From IMG/VR virus record IMGVR_UViG_3300010354_000549, positions 1 to 26,160 of that record: 26,160 nucleotides of DNA; one strand, given 5' to 3'. The DNA is from a virus. The notes beneath the pieces were generated by a model. The model did not search any database and was not told where the DNA came from. It saw only the letters and a program-made list of their open reading frames with translations. This document shows positions 1 to 8,256 of the stretch, in pieces (the stretch's first letter is position 1; each line of letters starts with the position of its first letter). A program made the position numbers and the translations under genes.

Positions 1-1090
1 CAACCAGTATCAATCGATCACTACTAAATTTTTTAGCAATATATACTTCCCCGGTACTCGTGTCGATATAAGCGTACCCTGAACCCCTTTGTACACCTAC
101 TTCAGATATGGAATTCACCAATACATTAGAATAATAAAAATAGCTCGTACCGTTGTAAGCAGCAATCAGATATCTACCAGCATCGGTTAAACCAATAAGT
201 CGTCCATCCTGGAAAGCCGGATTTGGATATAAAGTAGAAGCTGATCCAACGCGATCTATTTTATACCCAATAGGACCACGCCAAAGTCCGCGATAAATCA
301 AAAAATCATTCTTATAAGTTCCCAAATCTGCAGTACTTAAGCGAAATTGGCCGTTCCCTAAATTCTGAATCTGACCAGCCACCGGGGGGACGTTTACAAC
401 CACCAAAGGTGGGCGATTACCTATAGTGATTCTCGGAATCCAAGGACCCGCAGGAATAGGCTTTAAAAACAAATCCCCAGTAATGGTGCTGATTTTTATA
501 GCTATTTTGGATTTATCGGTTGATGGTATCCCATACTGATCGAAAAAATAAATCGGAATTGAAGTGGCAGTACTTCTGGCTAAATCTATTGTTGAAAAAT
601 TCAGATCACCACTTTCTCGTGATATTTGAATGGACTGAACCGGGGGATCAGTGAAATCAGCATTCGTATTGACAAATGTATAACTAAAATCAAATACGGG
701 CGGGCTCCCATACATAAATCTAATAGGCGCCTGAGATAAATCTACTTCACTAACACTGCCTACATTCAGTCTATTGGTGTTGGTTATGAAACCCAAGTTC
801 AAAGGAGCCGAACCATATAACGGCTCCCAACGTTTGTCTCTATCTGAATAGTTAAAACGCGTCAGTGTCGGACTGTTCACGGAATGATAAAACTTTATAT
901 TTCCTGAGGCAATTAGTCCATAATTTGTGTTATTGTCTATGCCCGACACCCAGAATGCAAATTCACAGTTGGGATAAGCGTTGAATTTGGAGCTGTTCTC
1001 TAGAATACTATCGGGATAAAATGTACTATTACCTAATTGCCCACTAACACGAGATCCACCTAATAAAGATTCATTCGATAGAACAGCCAT
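1..1090 (-). CDS. Large virion protein, probably baseplate or tail-fibre (3' end cut by window edge)
   Basis: An open frame of 363 codons runs from ATG at 1090 to the left window edge without a stop, so the C-terminus is missing. The start follows the upstream stop (1102-1104) by 11 bases; I see no clear Shine-Dalgarno sequence, only an AT-rich leader. The visible part is rich in Asn, Ser, Tyr and Gly, has one Cys (residue 42), and has no signal peptide or membrane segment. It contains recurring short beta-type units that end in a 'TGD/TGE' turn: about residues 156-171 (ISRESGDLNFSTIDLA), 199-210, 246-259 and 342-356. Such units are common in modular phage baseplate and fibre proteins. Position downstream of spike and hub supports a baseplate or fibre role. 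No specific family is recognised, so the function is inferred from context. Confidence 0.75.
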   Translation of the reverse strand, partial: MAVLSNESLLGGSRVSGQLGNSTFYPDSILENSSKFNAYPNCEFAFWVSGIDNNTNYGLIASGNIKFYHSVNSPTLTRFNYSDRDKRWEPLYGSAPLNLGFITNTNRLNVGSVSEVDLSQAPIRFMYGSPPVFDFSYTFVNTNADFTDPPVQSIQISRESGDLNFSTIDLARSTATSIPIYFFDQYGIPSTDKSKIAIKISTITGDLFLKPIPAGPWIPRITIGNRPPLVVVNVPPVAGQIQNLGNGQFRLSTADLGTYKNDFLIYRGLWRGPIGYKIDRVGSASTLYPNPAFQDGRLIGLTDAGRYLIAAYNGTSYFYYSNVLVNSISEVGVQRGSGYAYIDTSTGEVYIAKKFSSDRLILV

Positions 1091-1101
1091 AACTTAATTT
1101 A

Positions 1102-1680
1102 CTATAAAAAAACGCCAGTTCCAACACCTGTAGATGGAACTATGCTAGGGGGACCAGCTATGACCACCGCCCCGACAATTGATGCAGCAAGAGTATCCAA
1201 AGCCGTACCAATAGCGGTAGACAAATTCACGGTGGAAGGACCAGCCAGTCCTGAACTGGCTAAAGATGCGGCCATAATGGAAATACCTGCACCAGTGGGC
1301 GCAACAACTATGGGGCCGCTTCCCACCCCCACAGTAGTATGCACTGTCGTTGCGGTGGCCGTTGCTACTATTAAGGTGATGGTATTCGCCACTGCAGTCG
1401 CCAGCTGAACTGAACTAGGACCCGCTATAGCATTCGCCACCAATAGACCGCTAACAGTTCCTAATGCTAAAGAAGTGTCTAAGTATGGTGGCACCGGACT
1501 TACTCCGACTCCAGCACCTAGAGTTCCCACATCCACAGTAGTAATAACCCAAGACCTTATACAGTTGGTAATCCCTAACCCTAAACCAGTCGCTAAAGAC
1601 ACGGATGAGGGACCTCCCACACCCGCGGCAGCCAATTGGCTCATGGCAATTGATACTGAGTTCGGATCTATTAAAGCCAC
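1102..1680 (-). CDS. Three-repeat hydrophobic glycine-rich protein next to the spike
   Basis: This 192-residue protein starts with GTG at 1680, sharing one base with the TAG stop of the spike gene, which argues for translational coupling. It is almost entirely Ala, Gly, Val, Thr, Ser, Leu and Ile, with very few charged residues. It consists of three tandem units of about 60 residues (roughly 13-76, 77-136, 137-192). Each unit opens with a helix-like stretch and the motif [AG]GPS[ST]V-x-L-[AS]T (residues 22-31, 86-95, 146-155) and ends in a Gly/Pro/Val-rich strand-like segment. I do not recognise a family. Its position directly after the spike suggests a spike-tip or spike-associated component, possibly a three-fold pseudo-symmetric cap. 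That is inference; PAAR-type Cys/His metal ligands are not evident. Confidence 0.7.
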   Translation of the reverse strand: MALIDPNSVSIAMSQLAAAGVGGPSSVSLATGLGLGITNCIRSWVITTVDVGTLGAGVGVSPVPPYLDTSLALGTVSGLLVANAIAGPSSVQLATAVANTITLIVATATATTVHTTVGVGSGPIVVAPTGAGISIMAASLASSGLAGPSTVNLSTAIGTALDTLAASIVGAVVIAGPPSIVPSTGVGTGVFL

Positions 1681-3869
1681 TATCCGACCTGGATGGTAGG
1701 AAGCCCAAGTATAGGCAAACCGGTTAAATAGTCTAAATGGGGTCCAGGTGGCCCAGGCACACCAGCCACGGCAAATCCTACTTGAACTGCTCCTATATTA
1801 GTAATAGGAGCAGTGAACTTATTAACGACCGTAGCCGAAATCGCATTGGTTTGACTAGTGATACCAATGACTCCCGCAGCCGCGCTAAGCGCTATTGGCC
1901 CAGTACCTACGCTCACTGCATAAGAACCAGAAGCTACGTTCGCAGTCATAGCCCCAGCCCCCACCGATTGAGTAAAAGTGCCAGTGCCTACAGTATCGGT
2001 CAAACCAACACCGGCTAATACAGTTCTAGTCATCACACCGGATGCCAAATTGGTGTTATGATAACCGACCATAACATCAGTTTGATGACCTAGTAAATAC
2101 GTGTAGCCACTGGGCAGTGCTACAGTTTTCGATTCAGAACCAATTATGTTTCTAGTAGAATCGCCGGCTATCTGAATCGCATGGCCACCTGGACCAATGT
2201 CTTGTACCTGACCCAAAGCGGATACATTGTGAACGCCCTCGACGTTTTCAGTCTTGCCTCCTTGGACATAGGAAATATGCGAACCTGCCACATTGAGTGA
2301 CATATTTCCATTGACAGAATCCTCCACTATCGGCGAATCTCCAGTACCCTCATTGGTGTAAACTCGCTTAATCTTACCCCGAAGCGTTAAGTTAATGCTG
2401 TTACCCTGAGAATTAGTTCCAATATCTAGATTAATCCCACCCTTTGTAACTAAGTCTAAACTAGTGTCCCCAAAATTAGTATCCGATCCGATTACGGCTT
2501 TAACAAGACCCGCTATGCTCATATCTACGGATCTACCTACTTCATCGACATCTCCTGATAGAGAAGCAGGTATATTTAAATAAACCCTGCCTTCTTTGGT
2601 GACTGCGAATGTATACTTGTTAGTCGAGGTAGGACTAGTGATCTTAAATAAGCGAGCAAGTGCAGTACGATCCGTTAGTCCTAACTTCAAAGCATCAGTG
2701 GTCAGGTCTACATATTGAAATCCTTTAGATATATCTTTATCACTAGGGGTAGAAAATAACCTTCCACCTAAGACTCTTTTATAATAACGACGACCATCTT
2801 CTGTATAGGAATCATTTCCTACAACGGTCCCGACCACATCTTCTATGTAGTACCCATTCTTAAAGTAATCAACGTCGAATCCATCCGACTCTGCTAGCAC
2901 AGACATGACGCCGTCTGTGGTGTGTTTCAGTTCTCTTCTATCCTCAGTATATAAATAGTTAGAGTTTTCCTCATAAGTCTGATCCAGTCTTAGGCTATTC
3001 GAAAACACGTACGACGTTCGAATGCCATCGGTTTCTGTTACGAATTTATAGTTAGGGTTAACAAAGTTGGCCGAACCGTCTTCTTTAATTAGTCTTTGTT
3101 CTAATAAAGCGGTATAAGCAGGTGTATCAGAAGGCACACGGAGATTGGTAAGTATTCCGGTGTCTACTTCCCAAGGCTTATTCCTAGCGAAAGGTTGCGG
3201 GCCATAAACATCAGGTAAGAAATTGAAAGCGTTTCTTTTTACCAATCCGAATGAATGAACACCTGCCGAGGTTATATTATGATAAGTTAAAGAATTTAAT
3301 AATGCGGATTGATCTGCGTCCCTTAAGTTCAGTTCTACTCCGCTACTATTCGATATATTCACATCTCTATCGAGTAATATATCCGAACCGCCGGAACTCG
3401 AAGCTAAAAAATCCCCAGGATAAGCTTTTCTCAGCTTTAATGCTTTAACGCCAAGTGGTTCTTCAGGATCGTCTAGTAATGAAGGATCTTCTGCCGCTGC
3501 CGCTTGAGATTCAGAGGGTTCTACAGCACTAAAATAGGCGAAGTCCCGACCAAGGGTTACGTTAGTAGTTAAGAACCCTACTATAACGGGTTTAAAGTCA
3601 CGAAGACCTACTTTTAGCCATTCAACAATGACTCGTGATCCTACCTGAGGAATTACCCCCGCATAACTAGTGGGACCACCACCACCTGTAGATATTAAAG
3701 GAACATCGTGATACTCTTCAGTACCAGAATCGAATTTTATAGAACACACCATCTGTTCCACGTCTACATGTGAGATCCTCCCCACCCACACGAAAGAACG
3801 ACTTTCGTCCGTACCTACGAAAGCCGTTCTAATGCCACCAGGGAATCTAGGATCGAATGTATAGGCCAT
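1680..3869 (-). CDS. Baseplate spike protein, gpV/gp5-like
   Basis: The product (729 residues from ATG at 3869) is the central spike that pierces the cell envelope when the sheath contracts. Residues about 25-105 look like the OB-fold domain of gp5/gpV spikes: a strand-rich segment with conserved-looking Gly and ending in a 'RVIVEWL...KPVIVGFL' type pattern. The middle (about 110-440) is a connector with many Tyr and Asp. From about residue 440 to the end, short Gly/Asn/Thr/Val-rich repeats with regular turns fit an intertwined trimeric beta-helix needle. The last 27 residues are Pro/Gly rich (PGPPGPHLDYLTGLP) and may form the tip. An in-frame GTG at 3890 would add seven hydrophobic residues; I prefer the ATG because MAYTFDPRF reads as a natural N-terminus, though neither start has a good ribosome site. 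It follows the hub gene by 39 bases. Confidence 0.85.
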   Translation of the reverse strand: MAYTFDPRFPGGIRTAFVGTDESRSFVWVGRISHVDVEQMVCSIKFDSGTEEYHDVPLISTGGGGPTSYAGVIPQVGSRVIVEWLKVGLRDFKPVIVGFLTTNVTLGRDFAYFSAVEPSESQAAAAEDPSLLDDPEEPLGVKALKLRKAYPGDFLASSSGGSDILLDRDVNISNSSGVELNLRDADQSALLNSLTYHNITSAGVHSFGLVKRNAFNFLPDVYGPQPFARNKPWEVDTGILTNLRVPSDTPAYTALLEQRLIKEDGSANFVNPNYKFVTETDGIRTSYVFSNSLRLDQTYEENSNYLYTEDRRELKHTTDGVMSVLAESDGFDVDYFKNGYYIEDVVGTVVGNDSYTEDGRRYYKRVLGGRLFSTPSDKDISKGFQYVDLTTDALKLGLTDRTALARLFKITSPTSTNKYTFAVTKEGRVYLNIPASLSGDVDEVGRSVDMSIAGLVKAVIGSDTNFGDTSLDLVTKGGINLDIGTNSQGNSINLTLRGKIKRVYTNEGTGDSPIVEDSVNGNMSLNVAGSHISYVQGGKTENVEGVHNVSALGQVQDIGPGGHAIQIAGDSTRNIIGSESKTVALPSGYTYLLGHQTDVMVGYHNTNLASGVMTRTVLAGVGLTDTVGTGTFTQSVGAGAMTANVASGSYAVSVGTGPIALSAAAGVIGITSQTNAISATVVNKFTAPITNIGAVQVGFAVAGVPGPPGPHLDYLTGLPILGLPTIQVG

Positions 3870-3908
3870 AAATAAAACTACAAACAACACATCTAAAATA
3901 GCATGATA

Positions 3909-6908
3909 TTATTGATTGATATTACCAGAGTTTAGAGTTTCAGAAGCAGTAGGAACAAGTACACCCCCATTCGTCCCAGTGGCCTCTAGTCTGCTAGCAG
4001 CGAAAGCACCGCTTTCATTCAAACCGGCCGAGTCATTGATTCTCACTCTGATTTCAGCAGATGGGGTTTGAGTCGAATACTTTTCTAAACGTTGGATGTT
4101 GCCATATATGCGTTTATTAAACTGCTCAACTAAGTACTCATTTAACTTATCGAAAAATGAGTCATTAGTAATGACACCCCCCTTAGATATTTGACTAAGT
4201 ACGTTCGACGGCAGAATTTTTAGCCAACTGGCTCGACTAACGGCACAGTTACAGTTAGTCGTAGTGGTACCTAATGCACTCATGTCTATCGAAGGACCCA
4301 GATTAACTAAAAGCTCAGCTGCCGTAGTAGGATTAACATCGATAGACACCTTAGACCCGATAGGACCCAAAGATGTATTAATGATTGGATCGTAAGATTG
4401 AAAGTCTTCTGCCTTCATGTTTAGAGGAAGTTCTTCTTGAACATCTCTATCGATATTTGTAGGAGTTAAATTCTCCAGTAGTCTAGCTTGATCACGATCT
4501 TCTGTATAGGATCCGGATTGGACATTGGTAACTGATACGTTATTAGAAAACTGAATAGTAGACTTATTCGTATTCTGTGAGTCTTTATCTATGGTAAAAT
4601 ATCCTGAACTCTCTACACGAACTCCTCTTCCATAACGGTAATGACCTATGACTTCAAATCCATATTCATCACTCACAGGTCTTATGAGATAGTTGTTTTT
4701 GTTGTCCCGCTTAATGACGAATAACTGATCTTGAACATACGTTATCCCTTTTCTATATAACGCAATCTCTTCATAAGCAGCCGTTAACCATTCATCGTTA
4801 ACAGGAGCTGAATCATTAACCGGATTACGTCGTAGACTCTTATCTCTACTATCCTTATATTTAATTATTTCTTTTAATTTTTCTGATATTCGTTCATTAA
4901 ATGTATTTAGCTGATTTGTAAGTGAATCGAATTCTTGCGCCGCTGAAGATTGACCTGAAACCTGATAACTAAGCCCAGGCACCAGTCTAATATCCTTTAT
5001 ACTATGAGTTAAATCCACAGCATAGTCATACACACCCGCACTATCAGCATGAATGCCAGTTCTACCATTGCGTAATCTTTCCGATATTCCATTACGCAAA
5101 GCGCCATCAAAAAGCTGCTGAGTTTTAGTGTCATTAGCCGATTGTGGCTGAATCCCCGTACCTGATATTTCTCCTCCTTTTCTTGCAATAGTATTTTGTA
5201 TTTCTGTGTTACATCCAGCACTATTATCAAATATTTTGAAATTAGGTGGTTCTTTGTATAATAAAACCACTTCTTCTGTACCCTTTAGTCTACCATCAGA
5301 TCTTCTTGGCTTTACAAGTTGCTCGGTAGTACCAGATGAATCCCAAGAAGCTTTATATATCTGCTTTTCTTCTTCATCGGTAAAGGTCAGATCACCAACA
5401 CCGGTCGGAGCCACAAAACGTGATCTTTTTGCTATGAGTGTTAAATTCGTCGTAGCGGTGCTACCCACTGAATAGGAATGACTAATACCTGACACATAAT
5501 AATAACTATCGTATTTTGGGATGTATACGGGAAATCCCATTCGAAGTTCTGGACGCATTGGCAAACTCATATTCCCATAAGTAGCTCTTGCGTTTATTTT
5601 GTCCATATGGTCCATAATGTGGTAGTATAGAGCTTTCGCATCACCAGCCCATTCAACGTTATACTCTTGCCTCCGCATGCCATAACGCTTAGCCAAGTGA
5701 TAATCGACCACAGCAGCACGATTAGTCATGAAGTCATTAGAGATACCGTAGTTAATATTCCCCGATAAAGCGGCACCACTGGCTGTTACCATAGTTACAA
5801 TTTCAGCTTCATCTATAGTGAAATCCTCCGATATGATTTCGAAATCCTGAATCCAACTATTAGGCTTATTAACTATCGTGGGAAGGTTATAGAATGGAGG
5901 TTTAAATACTATGCTTCCAGTCGTATCACAATAAAATTCATATCCCAATTGATCACGAACGTGTTTAGCTATTGTAAGTTTCGACTGCTGATTCGTATTA
6001 AATAACTCTAAGGAAAGACTGGCTAACGGGTATTTAAAGGCTACGATGTCCTCCGGACGAGTTCTTAAAAATGATGGCTGAGCTGGATCAGCGTCATATG
6101 CTTTTTCTTTTTCTAGAATTTCTGAGGCTATAGATGTGATGGTCTGTCCCTCTTTGATAGAGAAATTCGAGTATATTTGACCTGATGCCCCATAGATATA
6201 AAAATTGTTAAATATCCTAGTAAATCTTCTTGCCCAATAAGCCGTAATTTGGTCTCTGACAGCTATAAACCTTCCTCTATCCGGTCCGGATAGCGCGGCG
6301 TCATATGAAAACAGCGATGCTTCAGGGATCAAAAAGGTACCCATAGCGTCCTGAGCTAGGGATAACATCACCGTAAATGGATTGGAACCTGCATATCTAT
6401 TTTGAGTTAACAGAGTCGGTGCAGCCCCAGGGGTCGCCTGAGCCAACAAAGCTGTAGATAAATTTGTGTAGGTTATGTCCCACCAATAAAGTATATCCTT
6501 GCAGTTTATGGATATGCGAGTCGCTCCGTTACTCCAACTTTGGCTTATTTGGGTTATCATCCCCCAAAATATACGGTAATACTGAGGGACACCGCCAACG
6601 AGATAATAACCTTTCGCGTAAATTTCCACTTCCATCATCGGAACCATGATGAAAGCCCCGTCTTGAAAGAATTGAACTCTATCCGTATCAGGAATTACCA
6701 TTTGAAAGCTGGCATTCCCAGGAGGACTGTCAATATTAGAATTAGTAGTTACTGAAGTAATGTAATCGTTGAAGTCTACCTTTTGATTACAAACGGGACA
6801 GAGCTCAACTTCTGTATCCCCCATCAGTTTAATATAAACATCTGGGGCCAATGTTACGTATTTTCTACCAGTAGTGCTTGTATTTCCCCATGCCGAGTTA
6901 CGACTCAT
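3909..6908 (-). CDS. Baseplate hub protein, gp27/gpD-like
   Basis: The 999-residue product is most likely the hub that joins the tail tube to the spike. The first 500 residues resemble the gp27/late-control-D fold in arrangement: an early beta domain, a segment near residues 112-140 ending in ISINCKDILYWW, and later a YNVEWAGDAKALYYHIM stretch followed by a 'PVYIPKYDSYYYVSGISHSYS' type barrel strand. Two cysteine pairs stand out: CPVC at 37-40 and CNC at 886-888. The C-terminal half is long and charged with predicted helices (about 640-720), far beyond a typical hub length of 350-450 residues. ATG overlaps the upstream stop (ATGA), with AGGAG seven bases upstream at 6916-6920, the best ribosome site in this part. 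The spike gene follows directly. Confidence 0.75.
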   Translation of the reverse strand: MSRNSAWGNTSTTGRKYVTLAPDVYIKLMGDTEVELCPVCNQKVDFNDYITSVTTNSNIDSPPGNASFQMVIPDTDRVQFFQDGAFIMVPMMEVEIYAKGYYLVGGVPQYYRIFWGMITQISQSWSNGATRISINCKDILYWWDITYTNLSTALLAQATPGAAPTLLTQNRYAGSNPFTVMLSLAQDAMGTFLIPEASLFSYDAALSGPDRGRFIAVRDQITAYWARRFTRIFNNFYIYGASGQIYSNFSIKEGQTITSIASEILEKEKAYDADPAQPSFLRTRPEDIVAFKYPLASLSLELFNTNQQSKLTIAKHVRDQLGYEFYCDTTGSIVFKPPFYNLPTIVNKPNSWIQDFEIISEDFTIDEAEIVTMVTASGAALSGNINYGISNDFMTNRAAVVDYHLAKRYGMRRQEYNVEWAGDAKALYYHIMDHMDKINARATYGNMSLPMRPELRMGFPVYIPKYDSYYYVSGISHSYSVGSTATTNLTLIAKRSRFVAPTGVGDLTFTDEEEKQIYKASWDSSGTTEQLVKPRRSDGRLKGTEEVVLLYKEPPNFKIFDNSAGCNTEIQNTIARKGGEISGTGIQPQSANDTKTQQLFDGALRNGISERLRNGRTGIHADSAGVYDYAVDLTHSIKDIRLVPGLSYQVSGQSSAAQEFDSLTNQLNTFNERISEKLKEIIKYKDSRDKSLRRNPVNDSAPVNDEWLTAAYEEIALYRKGITYVQDQLFVIKRDNKNNYLIRPVSDEYGFEVIGHYRYGRGVRVESSGYFTIDKDSQNTNKSTIQFSNNVSVTNVQSGSYTEDRDQARLLENLTPTNIDRDVQEELPLNMKAEDFQSYDPIINTSLGPIGSKVSIDVNPTTAAELLVNLGPSIDMSALGTTTTNCNCAVSRASWLKILPSNVLSQISKGGVITNDSFFDKLNEYLVEQFNKRIYGNIQRLEKYSTQTPSAEIRVRINDSAGLNESGAFAASRLEATGTNGGVLVPTASETLNSGNINQ

Positions 6909-7639
6909 GATTCTACTCCTAAAGTTAACATTTGTCTAACGTTGTATGTATAACTGTATTCTAAATTAAACGGTTTTGAAGCATCGTCTCTAATCGATAA
7001 ACTGTCGAAACTGCCAATGTAGAATCGTTTATCATAATAGATGTATAGAGACCCCGACCGCATTACTACTCCTTCAGCACTGTGGTCATCATCCATTACA
7101 CAGCCATTATTTTTAAAAATCGATATCAATGACATCAAATTTGAGTATGAATGGGTGCTTACTCGAAATTCATGGGATAGACCGCCACCCCGATTGATGC
7201 CCGGAGTTAGTATAAAAGCAGAAGTGCTACCAGTGGCATTTAATTTCATGGGCTGTTCGAGCCACATTGAAGTTATTACCGATTTTCTCCCCATCGCATA
7301 GTCTAAAGTAGGAGAATAACTGAACGTAAGGGATTTCGGATTCACCATCATCGCTAAACCAGGGGTGTCCTGCATTAGCTTTATCTGGCGCTGCATCCGG
7401 TCATGGTATTCTTTTTGTCTCTTTAGTCTGTCTGCATTAGAAGCACCTTTTATAATAGAAGTAGATTGCTGATAAGGAGGTAAATAAGGCGGAATGAATC
7501 CCAGCACTAAAGGCTGGAATTGGTATAAGTATGGAGACTTCGTGGGGACCGGTGATGAAACCGCTGAGAAATGGGTGTGAACAGCAGTCCCCATTTCAGA
7601 TATATGATTAAGTATATCATACAAATACCCGTTATTCAC
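6905..7639 (-). CDS. Baseplate protein, paralogue of its upstream neighbour
   Basis: This 244-residue protein starts with GTG at 7639 in a GTGA overlap with the previous stop, with AGGTG a few bases upstream. Residues about 75-240 align by eye with the preceding 206-residue product: an early 'NPKSLTFSYSPT' strand, a middle Gly/Ser/Thr segment ending in a bulky Phe-Ile, then 'FKNNG' followed by an acidic turn, then a YYDK...YIGSFDS strand pair and a closing PFNLEYSYTYNV strand. The first 75 residues are an extra Pro-rich extension. Position between tape measure and hub, and the fold outline, resemble the small tube-baseplate connectors of contractile tails (the LysM-associated gp53/XkdP-type proteins). 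That family link is an inference. It ends in an ATGA overlap with the hub gene. Confidence 0.7.
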   Translation of the reverse strand: MNNGYLYDILNHISEMGTAVHTHFSAVSSPVPTKSPYLYQFQPLVLGFIPPYLPPYQQSTSIIKGASNADRLKRQKEYHDRMQRQIKLMQDTPGLAMMVNPKSLTFSYSPTLDYAMGRKSVITSMWLEQPMKLNATGSTSAFILTPGINRGGGLSHEFRVSTHSYSNLMSLISIFKNNGCVMDDDHSAEGVVMRSGSLYIYYDKRFYIGSFDSLSIRDDASKPFNLEYSYTYNVRQMLTLGVES

Positions 7640-8256
7640 GTGGCACCTGTTACACCCGGCTGAGCTAAATTATGCGGGAACCTATAAGTACAAGATTCAA
7701 CCTTAAATGACCAACTTAGCTCGAACATAAACGGTGAATCTGCACTTTCGCTTACTTCGAACCTTGCGAAGTGTCCAATGAATATACCCCGATCATAGGC
7801 CATGATAACTCTTCCTCTAAGAGCAGGCCTGCCGTCAGAATCTAGTATCATCCCGTTATTTCTAAATAACTCTAAGAAATCCTGGTATAACTCATATGCC
7901 ACAGTCTCGCGTCTGTTCCCAAAACGATTACCGGGATCACCAGTTAGTCCTAAATCCGGGCCTATGAAGCCTCCTGTACTACCACTACATGTAATTGTAG
8001 TTAGCTCGTCCGGCCAAACAAACTCCACGAAACCGCCATAAGTAGGTACTATATTTTTAGTCTTATTCATCGATTCTTCGACTGAATTAGGCGGAGTATA
8101 TAAAGCAAGACTCACAGGATACATACTAACTGAAAGATTCGTAGGACTACTTATAGAAAAAACGAATAAACGACCGCCCCGAAATGTAGGTAAGTCATAA
8201 TAAGCCGTCGATGCAGACGGAAATTTGGGGTAAGGGACGGTCTTAGGCTTTGCCAT
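7636..8256 (-). CDS. Baseplate protein, first of a paralogous pair
   Basis: The 206-residue product starts with ATG sharing one base with the tape measure stop (TGATG). It contains the same block order as the next gene: N-terminal strand near 'VSLALYTPPNSVEES', a W-containing strand followed by TTITCSGSTGGFI, 'FRNNG' with an acidic turn, a MAYDRGIFIGHF strand pair and a closing 'PFMFELSWSFKV'. The two genes look like an old tandem duplication that has diverged widely. Because it lies directly after the tape measure and before the hub, a role as a baseplate or tube-initiator component is likely. I cannot assign a named family with certainty. Confidence 0.7.
   Translation of the reverse strand: MAKPKTVPYPKFPSASTAYYDLPTFRGGRLFVFSISSPTNLSVSMYPVSLALYTPPNSVEESMNKTKNIVPTYGGFVEFVWPDELTTITCSGSTGGFIGPDLGLTGDPGNRFGNRRETVAYELYQDFLELFRNNGMILDSDGRPALRGRVIMAYDRGIFIGHFARFEVSESADSPFMFELSWSFKVESCTYRFPHNLAQPGVTGAT

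Noticed and set aside
1142-1408. Plus-strand open frames throughout the window
   Set aside because: All are shadows opposite longer, clearly coding minus-strand genes, with low-complexity or atypical composition and no recognisable domains.
3870-3890. Seven-residue hydrophobic extension of the spike from GTG 3890
   Set aside because: GTG has no ribosome site and the added residues look like translated leader; ATG at 3869 gives a sensible N-terminus.
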